From Duganella aquatilis (GTDB lineage Bacteria; Pseudomonadota; Gammaproteobacteria; Burkholderiales; Burkholderiaceae_D): a stretch of 64,000 nucleotides of DNA. Under the pieces are notes generated by a model. The model had not been told where the DNA came from and searched no databases. It was given only the letters and a program-made list of their open reading frames with translations. How positions within the stretch are numbered: the stretch's first letter is position 1; every line of letters begins with the position of its first letter. Of this stretch, positions 47,019 through 55,558 are shown piece after piece. The DNA lies in NCBI RefSeq assembly GCF_009674565.1, contig NZ_WKJL01000008.1, forward strand, positions 1 through 64,000, written 5' to 3'. Made by a program: the position numbers and the translations under genes.

Positions 47019-49724
47019 CTCGCACTGTTTTTGTAGTTTTTCCTCTAATTCCGGGCCTGAAATGGGCCGGGAGAGCAGGTATCCCTGGCCGAAATCGCAT
47101 CCGATGGCTGTCAAAGCGGCAAGTTGTTGTTGAGTTTCTATGCCTTCGGCGATGACTTTGATGCCCAGCTTGTGCGCCATGGCGATCATTGCCTCGCAAA
47201 TGAGCAGTCCGTCGCCACCCTGGGTGACAAATTCCGGCGCGATCTTGATGTAGTCCACGCCAAAGCGCTTCAGGAATGCCACCGAGCAGTGGCCGGAGCC
47301 GAAATCGTCCAGTGAAATCTGCATATGCGTGTGGCGCAGGTCGGCGTTGTTGCTGGCGGCTTCCAGCAGCAGGTTTTCCGTGACCTCGACGATGATGCTT
47401 TGCGGGCTGACCTTCAGATCCTTCAGAAAATCCAGCCATTGGCGGTAATTGCTGCCGTCATCGCGGAACTGCCAGGCCGATTTGTTCACGCTCACCTGGA
47501 ATGCCGGCGAGCTGATGGCCTGGAGTTTGAGCACTTCACGCGCTGCCTGGTGGAAAACCCAGTCGCCAATGCCGATGATCAGGCCGCTGCTTTCGGCCAC
47601 GTTGAGGAATTCGGCCGGATTCAGCAGTCCGCGCACCGGATGTTGCCAGCGCACCAGTGCTTCCGCCTTGACCACGGCGCCGTTCGACAGGTCGATGATC
47701 GGCTGGTACAGGATGCGCAACTGGTCGTGCTGTAGCGCTTCGCGCAATTCGTTGACCAGGTGCATGCGCGCACGCGTGGTTTCCTGCATGAAGGAGGCGA
47801 AATAATTGAAGCGGTTGCGGCCCTGTTGCTTGGCGGTGTACATCGCCTGGTCGGCGTTTTTGATCAGGGTTTCCGCATCGGCGCCGTCTTCCGGATACAA
47901 AGTGATGCCGATGCTGCTCGAAATATGGGCAATCTGGCGGTCTTCGCTGTCGCCGAGATGGAAGGGCGTGCTCATTTTCTTCAGGATTTCCTGGGCGATG
48001 CGGACCACGTCGCTGGCATTGTTCAGCTCGCTGAGGATGACGGTGAATTCATCGCCGCCCAGCCTGGCCACGGTATCGGTGCTGCGCACGCAACTGAGCA
48101 GCCGGGTTGCCACTTGTTTGAGCAGCATGTCGCCCTTGTCGTGGCCCAGGGTGTCGTTGATTTCCTTGAAGTAGTCCAGATCGACAAACACCAGCGCCAT
48201 CGGCAGCTGCGAGCGGTCGGTCTTCTTCATTTCCAGCCGCAGATGTTCGTGGAACATGCGGCGATTCGCCAGTCCGGTCAGCGTATCGAAATTGGCCTGG
48301 CGCCAGATCAGCTCTTCGGATGCTTTTTTCTGCGTGATATCACCGAGCAATGCCACGTAGCGGAAGGGATTTCCGTTTTCGTTGTAGACGGTGTTGATCA
48401 CCATCGACACCAGGTATTCCTCGCCGTCCTTGCTTTGATGCCACAACTCGCCTTTCCAGTGGCCGCAGTCGGTGACGGCTTCGAAAATGCGGTCGAAAAA
48501 TTCGCGGTCATTGCGGCTGGACGCCAGTTCGTAGGCGCGGTGGTTGATCAGTTCTTTTTCGGTGTAGCCGCTGAGCAGGGAAAAGGCCGGATTTACAGTC
48601 AGGATCAGGCCATTTGCGTCGGTCACCATCATGCCTTCGCCGCTGTTCTGGAACAGCAGCGATGCCAGCTTCATTGATTCTTCGTTGGCCAGCAGCTGGC
48701 GTTCCATTTCCCGGCTGGCGTTGTACAGCGTGCGGTAGCGAAGTTCGCGGTCTTCCTGGCGCGAATAGGTACGCAGCGAAAAGTGGCCGGCGCCGAACAT
48801 CAGCAACAGCAAGATGGCCAGGCCACTGCCGGCGGTCAGGTAATTTTGCTGCAGCAAACGCGCGGCTTCGGTGTCGTTGCTGCCGACCACGATGATCAAG
48901 GGCAGGCCATCCAGCACGTGATAGCTGAAAACACGGGTCACATTGTCGATCAGGCTGACGGTTTTGTAGGTGCCTGAACTGGCGCGTCGCACATTGTCGA
49001 ACAGGGAAGTGGCACTCAGGTCGCGTGCGAAGGCCTGTTCGAAATTGGGAACGCGGGCAATCACCTTGCCGCCGGCATGGATCAGCGAAATCGAGATGTC
49101 CGAATTGAAGCGCGAATTTTCAAACACTTTGACGTAGCGGTCGACATTCAGCGGCGCGGTGACCACACCCAGGAACTCGCCTTTGGCGCTTTCCACGCGA
49201 CGACTCAGGAAAAACAGTTTTTTCTTGCTGCGTTTGCCGATGGCAGGTTCGCCGATGAAGAGCTTGCCTTTGAATTCGTTGTTGGCGTGGACTTTGAAAT
49301 AGTCCCGGTCGGCGTAGGAAATCCCGGTGACGTTGCTGCCAGTCGAGGTGGCAACGGCATTGCCTTTGGGATCAACAAACGTAATCCAGTAATCGCTGTC
49401 AAAACTGGAACCGAGCGAGGAAAGCAGTTCCTCCATGGTGGCGCGCGAGCTGCTTTGCCTGGCTGGCAGAACTTTGATGGCGTTCGAGACGCTCATCAGC
49501 GAGAGATCGGCCGATTGAATCGAGTAAATCACGTGGGCTTCCATGGCCTTCACGTAATGCTCGGTCTGGATTTGAACGGAGAGTTCGCGTTCGAGATAGG
49601 AACTGCGGAATTGGCTGACAACAACTGCAATGGCGAGTGCTGCCATCGACAACAGGCCGGTAATCAAACGTCGCCGAAACCGCAGATATGCAGGCGACCG
49701 GTTTTTTTTGCTTGGTGAGGACAA
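47004..49724 (-). CDS. Membrane sensor with dCache, PAS, GGDEF and EAL domains
   Basis: 906 residues. A TM helix near residues 20-42 is followed by a periplasmic double-Cache region (DYWITFVDPKGNAVATSTGS, ISYADRDYFKVH), a second TM at about 295-320, a PAS domain (about 355-475), GGDEF at 556-560 in RLGGDEFTVIL, and EAL at 688-690 in KAEALVRWQHP. It should make and/or degrade cyclic di-GMP. The EAL site keeps DDFG, IAEGIET and FGQGYL but has KIA (A829) where active enzymes have K-x-D. The start is TTG 49724 with GGAG 5 nt upstream. Its coding ends are flanked by two copies of a non-coding element. Confidence 0.88.
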   Translation of the reverse strand: MSSPSKKNRSPAYLRFRRRLITGLLSMAALAIAVVVSQFRSSYLERELSVQIQTEHYVKAMEAHVIYSIQSADLSLMSVSNAIKVLPARQSSSRATMEELLSSLGSSFDSDYWITFVDPKGNAVATSTGSNVTGISYADRDYFKVHANNEFKGKLFIGEPAIGKRSKKKLFFLSRRVESAKGEFLGVVTAPLNVDRYVKVFENSRFNSDISISLIHAGGKVIARVPNFEQAFARDLSATSLFDNVRRASSGTYKTVSLIDNVTRVFSYHVLDGLPLIIVVGSNDTEAARLLQQNYLTAGSGLAILLLLMFGAGHFSLRTYSRQEDRELRYRTLYNASREMERQLLANEESMKLASLLFQNSGEGMMVTDANGLILTVNPAFSLLSGYTEKELINHRAYELASSRNDREFFDRIFEAVTDCGHWKGELWHQSKDGEEYLVSMVINTVYNENGNPFRYVALLGDITQKKASEELIWRQANFDTLTGLANRRMFHEHLRLEMKKTDRSQLPMALVFVDLDYFKEINDTLGHDKGDMLLKQVATRLLSCVRSTDTVARLGGDEFTVILSELNNASDVVRIAQEILKKMSTPFHLGDSEDRQIAHISSSIGITLYPEDGADAETLIKNADQAMYTAKQQGRNRFNYFASFMQETTRARMHLVNELREALQHDQLRILYQPIIDLSNGAVVKAEALVRWQHPVRGLLNPAEFLNVAESSGLIIGIGDWVFHQAAREVLKLQAISSPAFQVSVNKSAWQFRDDGSNYRQWLDFLKDLKVSPQSIIVEVTENLLLEAASNNADLRHTHMQISLDDFGSGHCSVAFLKRFGVDYIKIAPEFVTQGGDGLLICEAMIAMAHKLGIKVIAEGIETQQQLAALTAIGCDFGQGYLLSRPISGPELEEKLQKQCEPVNK

Positions 49725-49798
49725 AACATCTCCGGTTGAAGCTGTTTGTTTGGCAAATCCAGTATATCGGAGGTTTATGGTTTACTCTAAAGATGTAG

Positions 49799-50007
49799 AT
49801 ATAAAAATAGTGATAGTTGTTAACACCGACACTTTTCTGTGGATAAGTGATCATTTTGGATTAGAATCAGGCGTTTACGCGCTGTACAAGACCGCGCGTA
49901 AACCGTGTATGAGCAAAGAACTGTTTTGGGATAAAAAAAGTCGTCCTTAAAGTTCGTTTGTTTACGCACATTTGACCCCTGTGGATATCCATAAGCTTAT
50001 CCACAGG
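49799..50007. repeat. Non-coding element B: DnaA boxes and GTTTAC motifs, 5' of the GGDEF-EAL gene
   Basis: About 209 bp, colinear with element A: ATATAAAAATAGTGATAGT (49799), CTGTGGATAAGT (49837), inverted GTTTACGCGC/GCGCGTAAAC (49873-49882 and 49894-49903), CTGTTTTGGGATAAAA (49921), GTTTAC (49960) and the perfect inverted pair CCTGTGGATA/TATCCACAGG (49978-49987 and 49998-50007). It occupies most of the 300-bp gap between the GGDEF-EAL and nitronate monooxygenase genes, which are divergent, so it also overlaps their promoters. Confidence 0.72.
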
Positions 50008-50024
50008 TGTAAACAGGGGATTTG

Positions 50025-51062
50025 ATGACATTCGCATCACTGTTTCCGCATCCAATCATCCAGGGACCGACCGCTGGCGGTTTCAATACGCCAGCGCAGG
50101 TCGCCGCGGTGTCCAATGCCGGCGCGCTGGGTTCGCTGGCCTGTTCCCTGCTGTCGCCGGACGCCATCCGCGAGCAGACCGCGCAGATCCGCACCCTCAC
50201 CGACCGGCCTTTTTGCCTGAATTTCTTCGCCCAGGAAACGCCGAAACCGTCCGCCGCCGAGGTGGAACGGGCCAAGGAATTGCTGAAACCAATCTGGTCG
50301 TCGCTGGGCTGGAGCGAGCTGCCGACGCCGGCCAAATGGTGCGAGGATTTCGCTGCACAGTTTGAAACGCTGATCGCGCTGCGCCCCGCCGTGGCGAGTT
50401 TTACCTTTGGCATCCTCAACGTGGAGCAAATCCAGCGCCTGCACGACGCCGGTATTTTCGTCGTCGGCACGATCACGCATGCGGATGAAGCGCTGGCCTG
50501 GGAAAGCAGGGGCGCCGATGCGGTGATCGCGTCCGGCGTCGAGTCGGGCGGCCATCGCGGCACCTTCATCGGGCCGCAGGAAGCCGCCAGGCTGGGCACG
50601 TTCGAGCTGTTGCCGCTGGTGGTGGCGGCGGTGAATATTCCGGTGATTTCCGCCGGCGGCATCATGGACGGCGCCGATATCAAACGTGCGCTGGATGGCG
50701 GCGCCCAGGCAGTGCAGATGGGCACGGCATTCCTGGTCAGCGACGAATCGAGTATCGGCGCAGCCTACAAGCAGCGCTTGCTGACTGCCGGCGATCATCC
50801 AACCAGGCTGACGCGGACTTTTTCCGGTCGCTATGCCCGCGGCCTGGAAAACCGCTTCATGCGCGAAATGGCGGTCAATGAACATCTGCTGCCGCCGTAT
50901 CCCGTTCAAAATGCATTAACGTCGCCGATCCGCGCGGAAGCGGCCAGGCGTGGCGAGACCGAACTGATGTCGCTCTGGTGCGGCACTGGCGTTGCACGCG
51001 CGCGGCCCATGCCGGTGGCGAAACTGATAGAAACTTTGCTGGCGGAGATCAGCGCAACATAA
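50025..51062 (+). CDS. Nitronate monooxygenase (2-nitropropane dioxygenase family)
   Basis: 345 residues, FMN-dependent TIM barrel: PIIQGPTAGGFNTPAQVAAV at the start, GVESGGHRGTF (catalytic-His region), ISAGGIMDG and QMGTAFLVSDES (FMN phosphate). It oxidises alkyl nitronates to carbonyl and nitrite; in bacteria it probably detoxifies propionate-3-nitronate or similar. ATG 50025 has AGGGGA upstream. The GMC oxidoreductase gene follows 15 bp later, likely one operon. Confidence 0.9.
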   Translation: MTFASLFPHPIIQGPTAGGFNTPAQVAAVSNAGALGSLACSLLSPDAIREQTAQIRTLTDRPFCLNFFAQETPKPSAAEVERAKELLKPIWSSLGWSELPTPAKWCEDFAAQFETLIALRPAVASFTFGILNVEQIQRLHDAGIFVVGTITHADEALAWESRGADAVIASGVESGGHRGTFIGPQEAARLGTFELLPLVVAAVNIPVISAGGIMDGADIKRALDGGAQAVQMGTAFLVSDESSIGAAYKQRLLTAGDHPTRLTRTFSGRYARGLENRFMREMAVNEHLLPPYPVQNALTSPIRAEAARRGETELMSLWCGTGVARARPMPVAKLIETLLAEISAT

Positions 51063-51077
51063 ATCAGGAGACTGTTT

Positions 51078-52688
51078 TTGGAATCAGCAGGCAGCTACGA
51101 TTACATCATCATCGGCGCCGGCTCGGCTGGCTGCGTATTGGCCAACCGCCTCAGCGCCGATCAAGACAAACAAGTCCTGCTGATCGAAGCAGGCGGCCGC
51201 GACGATTATGTGTGGATACATATCCCGGTCGGCTATTTGCATTGCATCGACAATCCCCGCACCGACTGGAAGTTCCGCACCGAAGCCGATCCCGGCCTGG
51301 GCGGCCGCAGCCTGTTGTACCCGCGCGGCAAAGTGCTCGGCGGCAGCTCGTCGATCAACGGCATGATTTACATGCGCGGCCAGGCCGGCGATTACGATCG
51401 CTGGGCCGCGCTCACCGGCGACGACAGCTGGCGCTGGGAGTCTGTGCTGCCGCTGTTCAAAAAGAGCGAGGACTACCACGGCGGTGCGTCCGATTTTCAT
51501 GGCGCCGGCGGTTTGTGGCGCGTGGAAAAACAGCGTTTGTCCTGGCAGATACTGGACGCGTTCCGCGATGCGGCCGACCAGGTCGGTATCCACAAGGTCG
51601 ACGATTTCAATCGCGGCGACAACGCCGGCTGCGGCTACTTCGAGGTCAATCAAAAGCGCGGCATCCGCTGGAATACGGCCAAGGCGTTTTTGAAACCGGC
51701 GTCGCGGCGGCCGAATCTGACCATCATGACCGGGTGTCACGTGGAACGTTTGCAGATCGAAAATAGCGTATGCACGGGCGTGATTTTTACCGGCGGCGGC
51801 ACGCGTTTCAGCGCCACCGCGCACAAGGAAACCCTGCTGGCGGCTGGCGCCGTTGGCAGTCCGCAGATTTTGCAGTGCTCCGGCATCGGCGCGGCGGAGC
51901 AGCTGCATGCGCTTGGCATCACGCCGCTGGTCGACCTGCCTGGCGTGGGCGAAAACCTGCAAGACCACCTGCAACTGCGCATGATCTACAAACTTGGCAA
52001 GAACGCGCGCACCTTGAACACGATGGCGTCCAACTGGTTCGGCAAGATGCGCATCGGCCTGGAATATGCGATGTTCCAGAGTGGGCCGATGTCGATGGCG
52101 CCGTCGCAGCTGGGTGCGTTCGCGCGCTCCAGCGCCAGCGAGCAGACGCCGAACCTGCAATATCACGTGCAGCCGCTGTCGCTGGAAAAATTCGGCGATC
52201 CCTTGCACACCTTCCAGGCGTTCACCGCCAGCGTGTGCAACCTGCGGCCGACCTCGCGCGGCCACGTGCGCATCGGCAGCGCCGATCCTTATGCGCCGCC
52301 GAAAATTTCGCCGATGTATCTGAGCACGGCGGAAGACCGCAAGGTGGCGGCGCAAGCGCTGACATTGACGCGCCAGATCGTCGCCGCGCCGGCGCTGAAG
52401 CAGTACGCGCCGGAAGAATACAAGCCCGGCATCCACTACCGCACCGAGGAAGAACTGGCCGAGGCGGCAGGCGCCATCGGCACCACGATTTTCCACCCGG
52501 TCGGCACCTGCAAGATGGGCCGCGCCGACGATCCCACCGCCGTGGTGGACAGCGCGCTGCGCGTCAAGGGCGTGGCCCGACTGCGTGTTGTGGATGCGTC
52601 CGTCATGCCGTTCATCACCTCCGGCAACACCAACTCTCCCACCATCATGATCGCTGAAAAAGCAGCACAACTAATCCGCGCCGTATAG
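51078..52688 (+). CDS. GMC-family FAD oxidoreductase (choline/alcohol dehydrogenase-like)
   Basis: 536 residues. FAD dinucleotide motif DYIIIGAGSAGCVLANRLSA, GMC signature 1 GGSSSINGMIYMRGQ, signature 2 GAVGSPQILQCSGIG, and C-terminal active-site FHPVGTCKMG with SGNTNSPTIMIAEK. It oxidises an alcohol, perhaps choline-like or a long-chain alcohol; substrate unknown. The start is TTG 51078 with AGGAG 7 nt upstream, and no better start exists. A CACGTG-centred weak parS-like site lies inside it (51733-51748). Confidence 0.9.
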   Translation: MESAGSYDYIIIGAGSAGCVLANRLSADQDKQVLLIEAGGRDDYVWIHIPVGYLHCIDNPRTDWKFRTEADPGLGGRSLLYPRGKVLGGSSSINGMIYMRGQAGDYDRWAALTGDDSWRWESVLPLFKKSEDYHGGASDFHGAGGLWRVEKQRLSWQILDAFRDAADQVGIHKVDDFNRGDNAGCGYFEVNQKRGIRWNTAKAFLKPASRRPNLTIMTGCHVERLQIENSVCTGVIFTGGGTRFSATAHKETLLAAGAVGSPQILQCSGIGAAEQLHALGITPLVDLPGVGENLQDHLQLRMIYKLGKNARTLNTMASNWFGKMRIGLEYAMFQSGPMSMAPSQLGAFARSSASEQTPNLQYHVQPLSLEKFGDPLHTFQAFTASVCNLRPTSRGHVRIGSADPYAPPKISPMYLSTAEDRKVAAQALTLTRQIVAAPALKQYAPEEYKPGIHYRTEEELAEAAGAIGTTIFHPVGTCKMGRADDPTAVVDSALRVKGVARLRVVDASVMPFITSGNTNSPTIMIAEKAAQLIRAV

Positions 52689-52723
52689 GTTTAGATCAAA
52701 AAACGACGGTAGTTATACTGTAT

Positions 52724-52751
52724 TGTTAGCGAATTTGTTACTGTGTATGAT
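52724..52751 (+). promoter_or_regulatory. Probable sigma-70 promoter of the liv operon
   Basis: TTGTTA (52724-52729) and TATGAT (52746-52751) are 16 bp apart in an AT-rich gap, about 37 bp upstream of the livG ribosome site. Recognised by eye only. Confidence 0.5.
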
Positions 52752-52794
52752 CTAGAAAAAATTGGTACTTTGAAAAGAATAACAGGGAGACAGG

Positions 52795-53565
52795 ATGTCC
52801 GACGTTATCTTGGAAACAAAGCATTTGACCAAGGAATTCAAGGGTTTTACTGCGGTCAACGACGTCAATCTCAAAGTGCAGCGCGGGCACATCCACGCGC
52901 TGATCGGCCCCAACGGGGCAGGTAAAACCACATGCTTCAATTTGCTGACGAAGTTCCTGGTGCCGACCTCGGGCCAGATTCTTTTCAACGGCCATGACAT
53001 CACCGCCGCGCGGCCGGCGCAGATCGCCCGCATGGGCGTGATCCGTTCGTTCCAGATTTCCGCCGTCTTCCCGCACCTGACCGTGCTGCAGAATGTGCGC
53101 ATAGGCTTGCAGCGCCAGCTCGGCACCAGCTTCTTTTTCTGGCAGAGCGAACGCGCGCTGGACCGTCTCAACGAGCGCGCCATGCAGCTGCTGGCCGAGG
53201 TCGACCTGACCGAGTTCGCCGACACCATCACGGTCGACATGCCTTACGGGCGCAAGCGCGCTTTGGAAATCGCCGCCACGCTGGCGATGGAGCCGGAGCT
53301 GATGCTGCTCGATGAACCGACGCAGGGCATGGGCCATGAGGACGTGCACCGCGTCACCGAGCTGATCAAAAAAGTTTCGGCCGGCCGCACGATCCTGATG
53401 GTCGAACACAATATGAAGGTGGTGTCCGGCATCTGCGACAAGATCTCCGTCCTGCAGCGCGGCGCCATGCTGGCCGAAGGCACGTATGCCGAGGTGTCGA
53501 CCAACGCGCAGGTGATGGAAGCCTATATGGGCACCGAAGCCGCCGAGCTGGAAGGAGCGCACTGA
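52795..53565 (+). CDS. livG: Branched-chain amino-acid ABC transporter ATP-binding protein
   Basis: 256 residues. Walker A GPNGAGKTT, a signature region degenerate as in many LivG (MPYGRKRALEIAATLA), Walker B LMLLDEPTQGMG, and H-loop VEHNMKVV. LivG-type long C-terminus. It powers uptake of leucine/isoleucine/valine or related compounds with LivF. GGGAGACAGG precedes ATG 52795. First gene of a five-gene liv operon. Confidence 0.92.
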   Translation: MSDVILETKHLTKEFKGFTAVNDVNLKVQRGHIHALIGPNGAGKTTCFNLLTKFLVPTSGQILFNGHDITAARPAQIARMGVIRSFQISAVFPHLTVLQNVRIGLQRQLGTSFFFWQSERALDRLNERAMQLLAEVDLTEFADTITVDMPYGRKRALEIAATLAMEPELMLLDEPTQGMGHEDVHRVTELIKKVSAGRTILMVEHNMKVVSGICDKISVLQRGAMLAEGTYAEVSTNAQVMEAYMGTEAAELEGAH

Positions 53566-54272
53566 TGGCGGCCGCTCTTGACATCTCCAACCTGCAGGCG
53601 TGGTACGGCGAGTCGCACATTCTGCACAACGTCAACATGACGGTGCAGCCGGGCGAAGTGGTGACGCTGCTGGGCCGCAACGGCGCCGGCCGCACCACCA
53701 CGCTGCGCGCCATCATGGGCCTGACCGGCGCGCGCAAGGGATCGATCAAGGTCAACGGCGCCGAAGCGATCGGCTTGCAGACGCACAAAATCGCCCACCT
53801 CGGCATCGGCTATTGTCCCGAGGAGCGCGGCATTTTTTCCTCGCTGTCGACCGAGGAAAACCTGATGCTGCCGCCGCAGCTGAACGGTGCGGACAAGGGC
53901 ATGTCGGTGGCGGAAATCTATGCCATGTTTCCCAACCTCGAAGAGCGCAAGCACAGCCAGGGCACCCGTCTGTCGGGCGGCGAGCAGCAGATGCTGGCGG
54001 TGGCGCGCATCCTGCGCACCGGTGCGCGCCTGCTGCTGCTGGATGAAATCTCCGAAGGGCTGGCGCCGGTCATCGTGCAGGGGCTGGCGCGGATGATCAC
54101 CACGCTCAAATCCAAGGGCTACACCATCGTCATGGTGGAACAGAATTTCCGGTTTGCCGCGCCGCTGGCCGACCGGTTTTATGTGATGGAACACGGGCAG
54201 ATCGTGGAGACCTTTGTTGCATCCGAGTTGAGCGCCAAGATGCCGGTGTTGACCGAGCTTTTGGGTGTATAA
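53565..54272 (+). CDS. livF: Branched-chain amino-acid ABC transporter ATP-binding protein, Walker A Arg variant
   Basis: 235 residues, LivF-type: QAWYGESHILHNVNMTVQPG, signature LSGGEQQMLAVAR, Walker B LLLLDEISEGLAP and VEQNFRF. The Walker A motif reads GRNGAGRTTT: the usual Lys is Arg. Since Lys is normally needed for ATP binding, activity may rest mainly on LivG, or Arg may substitute. The start ATG shares one base with the livG stop (TGATG). Confidence 0.92.
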   Translation: MAAALDISNLQAWYGESHILHNVNMTVQPGEVVTLLGRNGAGRTTTLRAIMGLTGARKGSIKVNGAEAIGLQTHKIAHLGIGYCPEERGIFSSLSTEENLMLPPQLNGADKGMSVAEIYAMFPNLEERKHSQGTRLSGGEQQMLAVARILRTGARLLLLDEISEGLAPVIVQGLARMITTLKSKGYTIVMVEQNFRFAAPLADRFYVMEHGQIVETFVASELSAKMPVLTELLGV

Positions 54273-54294
54273 AACCATGGTAGGGAGACAAAAA

Positions 54295-55491
54295 ATGAAA
54301 ATCAAAGCCATCGCCCTTGCAGTATCCGCTTGCGCAACCTTCTCGGCCCAGGCGCAGATTTCCGGCGACACCATCAAGATCGGCCTGATCACCGACATGT
54401 CCGGCCTGTACACCGACATCGACGGCGCGGGCGGCGCCGAGGCGGTGAAAATGGCGATCGCCGATGCCGGCGGCAACATCAACGGCAAGAAGATCGAATT
54501 CATCTCGGCCGACCACCAGAACAAGGCCGACATCGCCGCCTCCAAGGCGCGCGAATGGTTCGACCAGCAGGGCGTCGACATGCTGATCGGCGGCACCAAC
54601 TCCGGCGCCAACCTGGCCATGGCCAAGGTGGCGGCGGAAAAGAAAAAAGTCTTCATCTCGATCGGCGCCGGCTCGGCCCGTTTGACCAATGAAGAGTGCA
54701 CGCCGTACACGGTGCACTACGCTTACGACACCATCGCGCTGGCGCGCGGCACCGGCGGCGCCATCGTCAAGCAGGGCGGCAAGAACTGGTACTTCATGAC
54801 CGCGGACTACGCCTTCGGCCAGTCGCTGGAAAAGGATACGTCGGAGGTGGTGAAGGCGGCCGGCGGCAAGGTGATGGGTTCGGTCAAGCACCCGCTGTCG
54901 GCGTCGGACTTCTCGTCCTTCCTGCTGCAGGCGCAGTCGTCGGGCGCGCAGATTCTCGGCCTGGCCAATGCCGGCGGCGATGCGATCAACTCGATCAAGG
55001 CCGCCAACGAATTCGGCATCACCAAGAAGATGAAGCTGGCCGGCCTGCTGATTTTCATCAACGACGTGCACTCGCTGGGCCTGAACCTGACGCAGGGCAT
55101 GTATCTGACCGACGGCTGGTACTGGGACCAGAACGCCGAAACGCGCGCCTGGTCCAAGCGCTACTTCGACAAGATGAAGAAGGAACCGTCGATGCTGCAG
55201 GCCGCCGATTACTCGGCCGCGTCCAACTACCTGAAGGCGGTGAAGGCGGTCGGCACCGACGATTCGGACAAGGTGATGGCCTACCTGAAGGCGAACAAGA
55301 TCAACGACATGTTCGCCAAGAACGGCACGATCCGTCCGGACGGCCGCATGGTGCACGATATGTATCTGATGGAAGTGAAGAAGCCGGCGGAATCGAAATA
55401 TCCATGGGATTACTACAAGGTTGTGGCCACCATTCCGGGCGACCAGGCCTACGCCACCAAGGCAGAAACCAAGTGCAGCCTGTGGAAATAA
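54295..55491 (+). CDS. Periplasmic substrate-binding protein of the liv transporter
   Basis: 398 residues with a signal peptide (AIALAVSACATFSAQAQ) and a type I periplasmic binding fold (Peripla_BP_6): KIGLITDMSGLYTDIDGAGG, GGTNSGANLAMAKVAAEKKK and ILGLANAGGDAINSIKAANE. Members bind branched-chain amino acids, urea, amides or aromatic acids; the exact ligand is unknown. ATG 54295 has AGGGAGA upstream. It lies between livF and livH. Confidence 0.9.
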   Translation: MKIKAIALAVSACATFSAQAQISGDTIKIGLITDMSGLYTDIDGAGGAEAVKMAIADAGGNINGKKIEFISADHQNKADIAASKAREWFDQQGVDMLIGGTNSGANLAMAKVAAEKKKVFISIGAGSARLTNEECTPYTVHYAYDTIALARGTGGAIVKQGGKNWYFMTADYAFGQSLEKDTSEVVKAAGGKVMGSVKHPLSASDFSSFLLQAQSSGAQILGLANAGGDAINSIKAANEFGITKKMKLAGLLIFINDVHSLGLNLTQGMYLTDGWYWDQNAETRAWSKRYFDKMKKEPSMLQAADYSAASNYLKAVKAVGTDDSDKVMAYLKANKINDMFAKNGTIRPDGRMVHDMYLMEVKKPAESKYPWDYYKVVATIPGDQAYATKAETKCSLWK

Positions 55492-55558
55492 GCTGAGTTT
55501 TGCACAGGGTGGGCGCCGCCGCGCCTGCCTTCCCCTGATACCCTGATTGTGGATTCCC

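Noticed and set aside
46811..50007. Interpretation of elements A and B as ends of an insertion sequence or transposon
   Set aside because: They are direct, diverged, internally structured copies, not short terminal inverted repeats; there is no transposase or target duplication, and the gene between is a normal signalling gene.
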